This document shows positions 1-9,828 of a stretch of DNA of 64,000 nucleotides, one piece after another. The notes under the pieces are model-generated. The model saw only the letters and a list, made by a program, of their open reading frames with translations, did no database searches and was not told the DNA's origin. A program made the position numbers and the translations under genes. This DNA is from Pyricularia pennisetigena (Eukaryota > Ascomycota > Sordariomycetes > Magnaporthales > Pyriculariaceae): positions 62,001 to 126,000 of the forward strand of contig NW_021940928.1 in NCBI RefSeq assembly GCF_004337985.1. The letters run 5' to 3'. Positions within the stretch are counted from its first letter, which is position 1; each line of letters opens with the position of its first letter.

Positions 1-1472
1 CATCGTCGGCGTATGCGCTGGCGAACAAGTCCAAAAGTTCATTTAGCTGAGCGTTGATAAATGACTGCCACCAAGCTGGGCCGACCTTTAGCCCAAAGGG
101 AAGCACCTTCCATTGAAAGGTGCCCTGTCGGGTGCGAAAAGCAGTGAGGTACTCTGAGCCAACCGCCATACGTAACCGGTTGAAAGCTCGAATAATGTCG
201 ATTTTTGTAAACCTCTTTGCATTGCGACAATTAAAAATAGTTCCGTTGACATCCGGGGCTGGTACGAATCGATCTTTCAAAAACTGGTTGATCCATCGGT
301 AGTCGGTGCAAAAACGGCGTTCTTTGGAGTGTGGTTTAGGTACGAACAGGACAGGCGCTGGGTCGGCCTGCATACAGGGTTCGATAAACCCAATGCGCAG
401 CAGCTCGTCGACTGTTTCCTTTTCGAGCGGCAGGAATTCCACAGGTGTCCTGTACGTCGGAGGCGATCCTGTTTTCGGCTTGTCTAGCTCCAAAATTACA
501 TCGTGCCCTGGGCGATGTGGAGGCAGGTTGGTGGAAGCTGCTTTCGAAAAGAATCCCTCCAGGTGAGCGAGTCGGGATGGCAGTTTGCTTCGGACCAGTT
601 CGACATGGTCGGGGTCTTCATCTTCCGGGAACGGGATTGGTTCTCCCTTGTTGGTTTTCCATTGGTACGAACGGCCGACGGCAGATAGGCTGATGGCGGG
701 TTTTTCGGGTCCAATTTCTAACGTGATGGGCTGCGTGGGTATTGGGCACGATTTCCATCGCTTTTGTCGGGGGTCGGTGTCCAGTTTGTGTTGAAGGGCG
801 GCTATGTTTACAACGTCTCGGTCCTCACCCAAGACGACCGGGGTCGTTGGTCTGGGTTCTAAAAAGGTTGTTTGGCGCCACGGTCGTCCAAGTATTTGCA
901 CCCTTTTGGTTTCCCGTTCGAATGCTCGGTCGCGCCGCTCTGCATCGGCTTGTGCAACCGGATCGGGCTTGTCCAACATGTTCGGAAGTCTAATGGCTGG
1001 CGAGAATTTTGCCAGCGACGGTGTCCTTTCAGGCCATGCGAACGTTTGCGTTTTCGGGTGGATCCAAACATCCTGTTCAACTAGCCAATCCTGCCCAATA
1101 AACATATCATGTCCACTTTCCGTCACGTAAAACATTTGGTTGCTGAACCGGCGTCCATCGATTTCCAAGGTCGCTTTTAGTTTGTGCGTAATGCGTCCTG
1201 CGTCCTGTTTGCGGTAATCCGACAAAAGTAGCGGGGTTTTTAACCTTTGAAGCCGGGCTCCTAGCCGTTCTGCGGCTTGTTCAGCGATTGCTGGGCTGAT
1301 CAAAAGAGAAATGTCTGCTCCGGTGTCACAAAGAGCTTTAACTGATAGTGCTACGCCATTAACCTGTATCTGAGTTCGAATGATGAAAGATTTAGGTCGT
1401 GGGTTACTACCAATCTGAGCTATCGTAGACATCTGGACCACCGAGGAGGCTTGCGGCGGTCTCACTCTTTTC
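1..1472 (-). CDS. pol: Ty3/gypsy pol (protease-reverse transcriptase), cut by window edge
   Basis: Pol polyprotein of an LTR retrotransposon, read leftward and leaving the window at position 1. The frame is open in every part I translated. An aspartic protease motif (ALCDTGADISLLI) lies near 1300-1335, with MFIGQDWL further on. The RT part has VPKPHSKERRFCTDYRWIN near 300-345, LPFGLKVGPAWWQSF near 60-100 and the catalytic YADD at 2-13. Pol has no start of its own: it is in the -1 frame relative to gag and overlaps the gag end, so it is probably made by frameshifting. RNase H and integrase would lie beyond the window. Family assignment as Ty3/gypsy is from the RT and protease motifs. Confidence 0.9.
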
Positions 1473-2799
1473 CCGATTCGTCTGTGGTTTCCGAATCTAA
1501 GCTACTCGTTTGTTGCTTCGGCTTCACTGCTTTGACATCCCTTATTCTCTCTTTTTCGGGACAATCTTTGGAATTATGGCCACCCCTTCCGCACATGAAA
1601 CAGGTGTTGGCATCCCAATGCGCCTTTTTCTCCTCATAAGTCAGTGAGCGACCGGCCTTAGCCATCGTGATTGGTTCCGTTCTATCCCCTTGATAATCTT
1701 TGGGCTTGTAGCGCGAACGGACTTTCGTCGAAGCTGTTTTCTGCCTGCTCCGGGTCTCGTTCTTCGTGCTGGTCTTGTCGGTGCTCTCTCGGTCTTTGCG
1801 CCTTTCTTGTGCCAGTTGGTTGCTGTAGACGGCTTTGGTAACGTACTGGCAAAACGTCTCGTAGTCTATGTCGATGTTCTCACTATCGTGCAGCAGACGG
1901 TGATCGAGGTCGGCGGGTATACATCCCCACAAGGTTTGCTTCCAGTCTTCTTCCCGAACCTTTGCTTGCTGGGCTAGTGAATTAAACGTGGCAATAAACT
2001 CGTGGATATCTTGGCCCTTGCCTAGCTCAAACTCGTGTTTCTTAAGGGCTTCTCTGGCAGCTATGGACTGGTTGGGGTCGTGGTACATGGATTCTAGGAT
2101 TTGGATCATTTCGGCTGCTGATGAAAAGGGGCGTGTAACTGAAACGTAACGAGTAATCATTGCTTTCTCGGCTTTGTCCTCGAGCAAATTCATCAGGTAA
2201 CGCATCCGACTTTTCTCAGTCCTAAAAATGGCGACATCTTCTTCGAATTTGTCGGCCACCTTTATCAGCCAGCTATCAAATTGCGTCTTGTCTCCTGCGA
2301 ACTTTGGGGGTGAATCGGCTCTGGCTTTTGCTTTGTCATTGTAAGCAGGGTTGATGCCGCCTGTTCCTTGGAACTCGGTAAAGGCTGGCCAAGCGGCCAT
2401 CCCTTTTGCTTTGAAACTCGTTCCGCCGAATGCACTTTCCACTGATGGCTCTCGGTGCCTTAATTCTCTGTAGGGCCTGGGGCTGGGTGTGTCGTTTCTC
2501 AACGCGTTTCTTAGCCTAAGTATTTCCGCTTCTAGCCTAGCGATCTCGCTGGCTGGGTCGTTTGCGTCGCCCATCATTCTGGGGTTGTTTTCTTGTGCGT
2601 TCACGTTGAGCTCCGGGGACCGCGAAGAAGATGCAACTTCGATTTCGTCCTCGACACTGGACTTGGTGCCTGGGCGAAAGTCTGTTTCGCTTTCTGATCG
2701 GGTCGGGTCGTCGATGGGGCGGTCTGTTTGCTCCGTCTGGTTCGTAATCAATCTTTGTGATTTCCTGCTCGCAGGTGGATGGTCCTTCAGCCTGGGCAT
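1462..2799 (-). CDS. gag: Ty3/gypsy Gag with CCHC zinc knuckle
   Basis: A 445-aa structural protein that would assemble virus-like particles in the cytoplasm. The N-terminal third is Ser/Arg/Asp-rich and probably disordered. The middle holds a retrotransposon-gag-like helical region (AGDKTQFDSWLIKVADKF onward). Near the C-terminus is one zinc knuckle, CFMCGRGGHNSKDC, with C-x2-C-x4-H-x4-C spacing. The start is the first ATG after the leader next to the LTR. No internal stop is seen, so this copy may be young. The end carries the frameshift heptamer that links it to pol. Confidence 0.9.
   Translation of the reverse strand: MPRLKDHPPASRKSQRLITNQTEQTDRPIDDPTRSESETDFRPGTKSSVEDEIEVASSSRSPELNVNAQENNPRMMGDANDPASEIARLEAEILRLRNALRNDTPSPRPYRELRHREPSVESAFGGTSFKAKGMAAWPAFTEFQGTGGINPAYNDKAKARADSPPKFAGDKTQFDSWLIKVADKFEEDVAIFRTEKSRMRYLMNLLEDKAEKAMITRYVSVTRPFSSAAEMIQILESMYHDPNQSIAAREALKKHEFELGKGQDIHEFIATFNSLAQQAKVREEDWKQTLWGCIPADLDHRLLHDSENIDIDYETFCQYVTKAVYSNQLAQERRKDRESTDKTSTKNETRSRQKTASTKVRSRYKPKDYQGDRTEPITMAKAGRSLTYEEKKAHWDANTCFMCGRGGHNSKDCPEKERIRDVKAVKPKQQTSSLDSETTDESGKE
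1468..1474 (-). promoter_or_regulatory. Putative -1 ribosomal frameshift site at the gag-pol overlap
   Basis: On the minus strand the gag codons read tcG GGA AAA gag tga. GGGAAAA fits X XXY YYZ in the gag frame and lies one codon before the gag stop at 1462-1464. Slipping by -1 enters the open frame that continues into the protease. I did not fold a downstream stimulatory structure. Confidence 0.7.
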
Positions 2800-2958
2800 A
2801 GGTCGGATCGGTCGTGGTCGGGGACTGGAATTGCCGTTCCTGTCGAACTCCGGTCGGGTCGGGTCTGTCGGGTGCGGATTTATTTTCGTCGCTCGCCAGC
2901 GGCGTAAAGATAAGTTGTTGCGCCTTATTTGTTAATCGCTAGGCCAGCGATTCTTTAG

Positions 2959-2968
2959 AGAGTAGAAT
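2959..2968 (-). promoter_or_regulatory. Putative primer-binding site, self-priming type
   Basis: Two bases inside the LTR, the minus strand reads ATTCTACTCT. It is the exact reverse complement of AGAGTAGAAT in the same LTR (minus strand 3038-3029). Tf1-like elements prime from their own folded mRNA 5' end in this way, and I saw no obvious tRNA 3'-end complement. This would place the transcript start near 3038. Confidence 0.5.
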
Positions 2969-2970
2969 TG

Positions 2971-3163
2971 TGTCACGGCCAGGGTAAGCATAGCACGGAA
3001 GCTAGTCTATTGGCGCCTATCGACGAAGATTCTACTCTGAGGAGAAGAAAGGAAACAAACAAAGTTCTGAGCTTGACGCGACGTAAATAAAGGTATCACC
3101 CTGGTGGGCCGTTGGCCAGGGGTCAGGGTTAGGGTCTGGTCATCTCATGGTCCAAATGTCACA
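2971..3163 (-). repeat. 5' LTR of the gypsy element (193 bp)
   Basis: It is bounded by TG...CA with short imperfect inverted ends (TGTCAC and GTCACA on the plus strand). Related copies sit at 22941-23132 (inverted), 39987-40115 (partial, inverted) and 57908-58100 (same plus-strand sequence). A T/A-rich TTTATTTA and a pyrimidine tract precede the inferred start site. The partner LTR lies outside the window. Confidence 0.88.
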
Positions 3164-3482
3164 TGCCGAACGGCACCTTACAATACTGTTCCCTGTAGCC
3201 CCTTCCCTCGTTCTGAGCGCAGGACTCCGAGGGCCAGCTTTAGGGCAAGATTGGTTCAAAAGAATTTTAAACTCAGATCCCGTTCTCATGGAGGACGATA
3301 CCGAAGAAATCCCATCAGAAATGCTTAATCGGGTCGACCAGACGACTCCTTCATGAACCACCTAGAGGCCATAGTATGACAACGTCAAACTCGTCACACC
3401 GCTTTTTGATACATCGATCGAGGCTGTTCCCATAAACATAGTCCGACAAAAAGCACCGGTGCAGCTCGTTAAGGGAGTAGTG
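3164..3482. other. Spacer between LTR and MULE relic
   Basis: Short overlapping ORFs occur on both strands, none with a recognisable domain. I see no gene here. Confidence 0.5.
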
Positions 3483-4007
3483 TTAGGCATAAGCCGTTTC
3501 GTTGCTCCTCGACCTTCCTAAGAGCTTCGTGCGACACCCAACCTCACACTGCACTGTACAAAGCCCAGAAAGTTCTATCAAAATCCGAATTTGCTGCCTA
3601 GCTTGATTGACACGAAGTTCTTTAAGCTGGTTAAGCATTGCATGTTTGAGAGCTTTCCAAGCCTCAAAAAGATCTAAAGTAGACTTTTTGAAATGTCCTT
3701 TCAAAAGCGCATGGATGCCTTCGACTCGAGAGGTAACCAGATTATTAAAATGTGGGTGTTGGTCAAACCCAAGCTTTAACCGGTTTTTCTTTGTAAGAAT
3801 CCAGACATGTTGATCTGATATATGCAACTTCGTTGCTATGGCCGGCAAAGTAGTGCTTTTCGAACCCGACAGAAGACGCCAAGAGGTTTCTGGCTGATGT
3901 GGGCTTTGAAGCTTTTGTAAGCAAACAATCTTGATCCAGTATTTGGTTGATACTAATGAAAGTAGTTGCACCCTCATCACATTGGGTGGTCTTTTGTTGA
4001 CGCACAT
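3483..4007 (-). pseudogene. Mutator-like (MULE) transposase C-terminal remnant
   Basis: A 174-aa open frame whose middle reads like the end of a fungal MULE/Hop-type transposase: HFNNLVTSRVEGIHALLKGH, then a helical stretch of about 50 residues (TLDLFEAWKALKHAMLNQL). The catalytic DDE core and N-terminal part are missing, so it cannot be active. No terminal inverted repeats were found around it. It is probably the broken end of a once longer element next to the gypsy insertion. Confidence 0.6.
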
Positions 4008-4226
4008 GTCAGACTACTTTGGCATGCTTCTCGATACCTGGCGTGCGAGCGGGCGGCACTGAGGTTCGACACACCTGCGTCATTTTGCATTTATTTGGTT
4101 GCTCTTTTCTCTTCTTTCGTTCTTTCCTAAAGATTCATTTTAAAGGAGGAGCCCAACCAATTATGGTTTAGGACTGGTTTTCAACTAACACGTAATGGTT
4201 TGCCGACAGGTTTTCGGCTGAAAGAG

Positions 4227-5354
4227 ATGGGGCCTCTCCCTGCAGATCTAGACCGTCGTCCTCTTCGCGAAGGTTGGGCTTGGCCACAGGCATCAAGCCT
4301 TTCGAGAGGCTTCGCGAGTCGCTGCACAGACCCAAGACCGCGACAGGTTCCCGGGGCTGCATCGACGAGCAGAGGCCAAAGAGAGCAGCAACTCCAACCG
4401 ACTGGAGACCTTCCACCGCTGCAGACAGCCCCCACTCATCCAAATTCAAAGAAGGCGGCTTCCACGGCCGACTTGCCCATGGAGCCATCAAGATCGGGTC
4501 GTTCTACCGTCGATTACTTCCCAGCCGACGCCAGGAGCAGCACTAGTCATAGCAGTGGCTCCTTAATCCGTTCTGCTGAGCGGAGTCCCATCAGCCCACT
4601 GGAGCCCATACCCGAGGTTCAATCGGTTATGCGCTCGCAGTTCAAAGAGCTCAAGTGGGCAGATGAGCAGAAGAAGTCAGACCAGGATCAGAAAACGGAC
4701 AAGCAGGCCCAGAAGGAGCCAAGCGAACAAGCATCTAAGAAGGATCGAGAGTCGTCAAGGTCTAGGTCTGATCCCAGACCTGCTGCGGCAGGCAGACGAC
4801 CCTTAAGACCATTCACGATTGACAGAAGCGGAAGGCGACCATCCGGAGGTCTCGTTGGGCGATCCACTGCCCAGGTTCATGCTGCCCAACCCATAGGGGC
4901 TACCTTTGCACCCTTGCCATCCGTTAACACGATCCTCAGGCCCGTCTCGTCGGCCGCGACAGCCAAATCGCCCCTGTCTGCATCACCCGAGGCGCCTCTA
5001 ACGGCGACAAGCATTGCTTTTCCCATTTTTGGAAGCATGAACCCGCTCCCGGCGCTCAGGCGGGCCATGTCGGACCTGATTCCGGAAAGGCCGGCATACC
5101 CTTACGATCCACTACTCGACAACTACGCCCCTGAGCAGCCCTTCCACATCCAATGGCGCCGCGGCAGCGTCGATGGCCAACAATCGCCTGTAACGACCCA
5201 CATGGCCTCGCCACCCATAAGGTCTCAAAGGAGTTCAGCTTCCACTCTGCCCTTGTCGTTGGATCCCAACATCATGACCACGCCTTCTGGTGCTTCTCAT
5301 CCGGGACGACCGTTTGTCACTGAGTCGATTGCGCGATTTGGCCAGCAGCGATGA
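4227..5354 (+). CDS. Hypothetical disordered Ser/Pro/Arg-rich protein
   Basis: Open frame of 375 aa from the first in-frame ATG at 4227. The frame extends further upstream without a good ATG, and a CTAAC branch-like motif followed by a cag at 4209-4211 suggests an upstream exon could exist. Composition is Ser/Pro/Arg/Gln-rich with a charged Lys/Gln/Asp segment around residues 145-180. The C-terminal 90 residues are more ordered (DPLLDNYAPEQPFHIQWRRG). No signal peptide, membrane span or known domain. GC-rich third positions support coding. The function is unknown. Confidence 0.55.
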   Translation: MGPLPADLDRRPLREGWAWPQASSLSRGFASRCTDPRPRQVPGAASTSRGQREQQLQPTGDLPPLQTAPTHPNSKKAASTADLPMEPSRSGRSTVDYFPADARSSTSHSSGSLIRSAERSPISPLEPIPEVQSVMRSQFKELKWADEQKKSDQDQKTDKQAQKEPSEQASKKDRESSRSRSDPRPAAAGRRPLRPFTIDRSGRRPSGGLVGRSTAQVHAAQPIGATFAPLPSVNTILRPVSSAATAKSPLSASPEAPLTATSIAFPIFGSMNPLPALRRAMSDLIPERPAYPYDPLLDNYAPEQPFHIQWRRGSVDGQQSPVTTHMASPPIRSQRSSASTLPLSLDPNIMTTPSGASHPGRPFVTESIARFGQQR

Positions 5355-6317
5355 TTTCTTCGTTTAAATGGTGCTTAATCGTTAGGGGTCAACAGCTGCG
5401 CGGATTTATAAAAGATTCCGAGGAGTGTATCAAGTAATGCAAAAAGCCCGGCGCTCCTGTAGTCAGCTAGAGGTCGGGCCCGGAATGGCTGTAAGGCCCA
5501 CCCCCGCTTTTCGTATTCTTTTGACCAGGCAGCCGCTAAAGGCAGGCCTTTCCAATCCTCGAGTTTTGCAGAGACTGTGATCATAAGATATCTTAGCGTA
5601 GCAAAGCTGCTCTTTGATGGGACATGGAGAGATCCAGAGATTTTAAGGACTAGGTAGACACATTAATTAGAACATACTTGGAGATGCAAAAGGAAAACCA
5701 AGAACAAAAGACCTAATGGGTTACGAGAATTAGCTCTTATATTTAAATCGGATTGAAAAGAACGTTTTTTGATATTCGATTTTTGTAATGGCCAGTTAGT
5801 TTGGGGGTGGGAGGGATGGGGTACGCAACGTTAATGGATTCGAAATGGGCGGTTTGTCGTTTAAGCGCGGTTCATAATTTACATCGGGCCGAACAACCTT
5901 CTACCTCAGTGCCATGGAAAGTAAAAGAGAAGCGAGGAAGGCGCCGCAGTAATGGATGTTGAAGATGAAGAAGCATCCAGCACCGACTGATGTGCGGATG
6001 CGAACAGAGGGCAGTTGCTTCATTTTAGTGTCTTCGCAAGCTGCGGTGGATAACCTTATAACGGCGACCTCTATTACTAGTTCCGCAGAATGTGGCGTGA
6101 CGGATGTTGTGGCGAAGCCCTAAAGTCTACCCGTTTTCTATAAATATTTGTGCCGTTGTTTAAGAGGCAAATTACAGTATATAAACGCTCCTGAAACGCA
6201 ACCTCATCCCACGTGCTCATTCGAGGCGAAAGACTGTCCTGCGTACCATGCTTTCCACTTGTTAACACGCAGAATAATATTATCACAACGAAATGGAAAC
6301 GAGGGCAGGTATCCAGT
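5355..6317. other. Intergenic, no supported gene
   Basis: Only short overlapping ORFs are present, and they lack recognisable domains or codon bias. It probably contains the 3' end of the preceding gene. Confidence 0.5.
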
Positions 6318-6803
6318 GAGGAGTGCAATATTAATGTACCTTGGTTTCACCAGGAATACATATCTTTGGCGGCTAAAGGGGAGTTCCGCGTATTCCTTAC
6401 CCCAGGAAGCAGCTCGAAAGGAGTGGTCTTCCACTGGGTTCATACTGCTGTAAACCGCGAGAACCCGAAAGTCAAAGATGTCGTTCTTGTTACCAAGCCA
6501 TCCGGAGACGACAGCGTCGAGTTCACGGCGAATGGCACAACTGAGGAGCAGCTCAAAAAGCTTGCACTCTACTACTACGAAAAGTTGCGGAAGCTGCTAC
6601 CGGGCATGTCATTCGACGATGGCGTTCGCCTGGAAATCGGAGCCAGTGGGGATGGGAGGCTTTGGGTTATTGAAGTCACTCCATGGTACTCGGCCCATTA
6701 ATTTTCAGAGACCAGCTTGCCTTGCCCAAATACTCAAGTCTGCAAGGCATTCGCCTCATCTGTGACACGTTCTTTGGTACGTTCCAAAGTCACAGGCTTG
6801 TAA
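6318..6803 (+). pseudogene. ATP-grasp-like protein, C-terminal fragment with nonsense codon
   Basis: The frame encodes WFHQEYISLAAKGEFRVFL, later GVRLEIGASGDGRLWVIEV and TPWYSAH. This order matches the C-terminal half of a fungal ATP-grasp-like family (GEFRVF ... GVRLDIGV...GRFFVNEITRWYGAHYFS). Reading stops at TAA (6699-6701) exactly where the family has Tyr in HYFS. Beyond it the same frame continues HYFS-like for 33 more codons to a second TAA at 6801-6803, so the gene probably lost its end by a TAC-to-TAA change. The N-terminal half was not found. Family naming is by recalled pattern. Confidence 0.5.
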
Positions 6804-6924
6804 GTGGCTAAGGACGCACAAGCCAATAGGACTAATATCAATAAAGCCTTCTTCTCTTTGATGTGATCAATTAGCCATCCACCCTCCCCTCATCACCCGT
6901 AGACTGGAGATAGGAGCAACTGCT

Positions 6925-8281
6925 TCAACAACCCGTCAGTTGCGTTGAGGAACCAGCCATACAATCTGTCTCAAAGCTGCCTAAAGACGTATTGGTACCC
7001 GCGCCTTGAATTTTGCCCCCTTTTTGACCCATATAGTGGGCCTCGATAACGTCAAGTTCATCCAGCGCTGGGTTACGCGCGCCGAAGCACCTGTGCTTTC
7101 CGAGCCGTATGTCCCCACCATATCCGTCTCTGGCGGAGGCGCCTTTGGATGGATTGCCTCGAAAAGCAACCCAAAAGTGTTTGGCGAACTTGCTCAAAGT
7201 GGGCATGGATCCGCAAATGATAAAAAGGTTGGCTTCGAGAATGCTGGAAAAGCAAGTGTAAGGCTGGGGCTTTTTGTTACAAGATCAATATTAAAAAAGA
7301 AAAGACTTACGACCAAACGTTTGCAGGTCCTGCATCCCAGGGAATGTCCGTTGAGGTTAACAACGCAGGTAGAAGTTGCAGTCGGAAGACCGAAGTGACG
7401 ACGGTAAAACTAGCAATGCTTAGAATAAACAAAGCGCCGAGCTTCTGAGCGCAACACATTTGAAGCCGAGAGATGATCGGGGTTGGCAGTATGAACAGAA
7501 TACAACCGGAGGCAATATTGGAGACTGCGATCGCCATGTATAGGACAGCTGCATCAAGACACTGACCCGTACCCAACAATTCTGGCACCCAGAACGACCT
7601 AATGGGCTTGCAGCCAAAAAGGAGCATGCTTGCGATAATAATCGTGTAAAGGCTGACTGCGCATATGGTAGCCCAAATCGTGCGGTGGAACCATGATATC
7701 GGCGCAATTTTTCGGTAAAACAACAATATCGAAATTTTCGTAAAGCCGTTGCAAAGGATAAAGGAGGGCGCAGCAACATAAGAGACCTATGTTGAGGCAG
7801 AGTTTTAGTAACGTGAGGGGCAGAAGACCAGGCAGAAAGGAAAACCTACAATCATGCTGGATTCGAATACTTCGATTGGCATTTCCCATGTGTGATGGCA
7901 TAAGCCGCCAATGACGATTGAGTGTATTTGTGATGACTGCATTAGCATGGAAAAGATCTATTTGTCTGTTAGAGTGGATAACCAGGTGATAACTAGACGG
8001 ATATCAATAGTGAGTTGCGGAGGAAAAATACAGCTACATACCCAGGCAATGCACATAAACCAGTCCTCAATATGAACGGCCTTGACGAGATAAACCTTGG
8101 TGAACATGCGCTGGCAGAGCGCGATGAACGCCAGAAGCCCAACGATCCCAAAGACGAGGAAGTGCGCCAGCGCACTCTGTTCTGCCGGGTTTTCGAAATC
8201 GGTGGCATAGCCATCAGGAGGCAGGACGAAGACGGTGACGCCGTTTAGCACCGGAAAACCACTCGAAGAGTTTGCAGACAT
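6925..8281 (-). CDS. Pth11-like 7-TM receptor (fungal rhodopsin-fold domain), intact
   Basis: Four exons: 8042..8281, 7850..7957, 7311..7786 and 6925..7243 (introns 84, 63 and 67 nt; donors GTATGT, GTAGGT, GTAAGT; all phases agree), giving 380 aa. The N-terminus has the PPDGYATDFENP motif, then a first membrane span (FLVFGIVGLLAFIAL). VKAVHIEDWFMCIAW, HHTWEMPIEVF, FILCNGFTKISILLFYRKI and ILFILPTPIISRLQM follow the Pth11/integral-membrane family order, up to the last span before a soluble tail of about 100 residues. Likely a plasma-membrane surface or host-cue sensor by family analogy; the ligand is unknown. A truncated relative lies at 23133-23844. Confidence 0.85.
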
Positions 8282-9076
8282 GGCTTAGAATCTAGGTTGC
8301 TGTTGACTTTGGAAAGGTATGATCATCTGGGGTTTCCTCGAAAATAAGCGGCGTATCGAGACGAGTGAACGAGAGCGGAAGTATAAGTTATATAATGCGA
8401 TTGCTGTTAGCTAATCCTTGCCAGGTAACCTAAAAAGCGTTGCAATGTGGTACGGTTCCATCGTAGTCAGCATAACGTTCATAACCCTTCTCCATTCAAC
8501 TCCTTTTCCCTTTTTTACATGTGGTGTTGAAGTTTGCACAACTCTGTACTCGTGCTAATTAGTATCTGCGCATTGGTTATCATCAATTTCATGACAACGC
8601 GGTGTTAAACATGCTGCGCTTTCGAATGTAGTCTCTCCAAGTCTTTCCTATTTTTGTCGTACATTAGTTTTCAGGAGATCCCATGTTTGACGATTGCAAA
8701 ATAACCGTCGTGAAGTATTTCACATACGCAGCCCCACCGCCCTTGTCTGCAGTAAAGGGATTAACCACCGTATGCGACCGGATTCAATTTAATTCTTGCC
8801 GGGCTATCAATCCCTGCTAACTACAGTAGATCCTAGCTAATGACCCGTAGGCTGAGCGAGCAGTCTCGGGTAATCGGGATACCTCGGCCATTGTATGGAT
8901 TGACAGCGAACCAAACCCCCTGTTTACGTGGATCGCAAAGGGTCGTGTGCAACCATAAAAGGCGAGCTCCTCGGTTTTTGATTAACCAACAACAACCTTA
9001 TTCGCCACCTGCTTAAACCGCTCCTTTCCATCTTGCACGACTTTGATCAGTTGTATTGCCATCGGGCACATCCGTT
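8282..9076. other. Divergent intergenic region
   Basis: No ORF of note. It separates the leftward receptor gene from the rightward EthD gene and should contain both promoters. The stretch 8960-9075 is CA/CT-rich, as is common for fungal 5' UTRs. Confidence 0.5.
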
Positions 9077-9778
9077 ATGCATACCCAGGTCACGGTGTTG
9101 GCCGCATACGCCGCTGTACTCATCCCCGCAGCTTTAGCGGCTCATATGGTCGTCCCTAATGTCACTCCATCTGTGGCCAGCAACTCCATGCAGATGCTAA
9201 GCTACATCAAAAGGAAGCCCTGTATGCGACGTGATGACTTTTTAAGACATTGGTTTGAAGTTCATGCGCCCATTGGTCAGTTAACCATCCGGCTGTTAGC
9301 AGCTTGCAGATATTGTAAATTCTTTTGCGTGTTTTTTGGTCTAACTCATTGGACCTAAAAAATCCCACAAACAACAGTTGCCCCTCTGACTCTTAAATTT
9401 GGCATCACTGGCTACTCCCAGATCCAGGCATTCGGGCAGATCCTTCCACAGAACGCGGGCGAGGATGATCCGGCCTCAAATCAGTTGACCTCGTTCGACG
9501 GTATTGCCTCGTTCATATATCCAAATGCCTCGGTCCTCTTGGACATGCTCGCTCACCCGTACTACACTGCGGTGGTTGCCAATGACGAAGCCAAGTTCAT
9601 CGACAAGAAAGCCCACAATGGCGGTCAGGTGGCTGTATACGTCGCCGAGGTAGTTCCTGTCGTCGGCTATGGCAAAAACGATACTGCTGTGGCGGTGGAC
9701 ATCTGGACAGGGGATGAAGCCACCCGGGAGAAGTACCAGGCGCTATTTGACGAGTACGGCAAACGACATTTTGGCTGA
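9077..9778 (+). CDS. Secreted EthD-domain protein
   Basis: Two exons, 9077..9275 and 9378..9778 (intron 102 nt, GTCAGT...ACAACAG), encode 199 aa. ATG 9077 opens a clear signal peptide (MHTQVTVLAAYAAVLIPAAL, cut near AHM). The mature part starts an EthD/dimeric alpha-beta barrel: MLSYIKRKPCMRRDDFLRHW, FEVHAPI spliced to VAPLTLKFGITGYSQI, then SFDGIASFIYPNASVLLDML and YYTAVVANDEAKFID. EthD proteins often accompany polyketide or aromatic metabolism as small tailoring or decarboxylating enzymes, but no such cluster is visible here. The signal peptide is less usual for the family. Exon phases and frame are intact. Confidence 0.82.
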
Positions 9779-9807
9779 AAGTTGTCTTTAGCTATTGAAT
9801 GGGCAGT

Positions 9808-9828
9808 TATATATATATATATATATAT
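9808..9828. repeat. TA dinucleotide microsatellite
   Basis: About ten TA units lie 30 bp past the EthD stop codon. Confidence 0.9.

Noticed and set aside
4040..4085. tRNA-like TGGCGTGCGAGCGGG followed by GGTTCGACACAC
   Set aside because: A- and B-box-like motifs are too close together and no cloverleaf can be formed.
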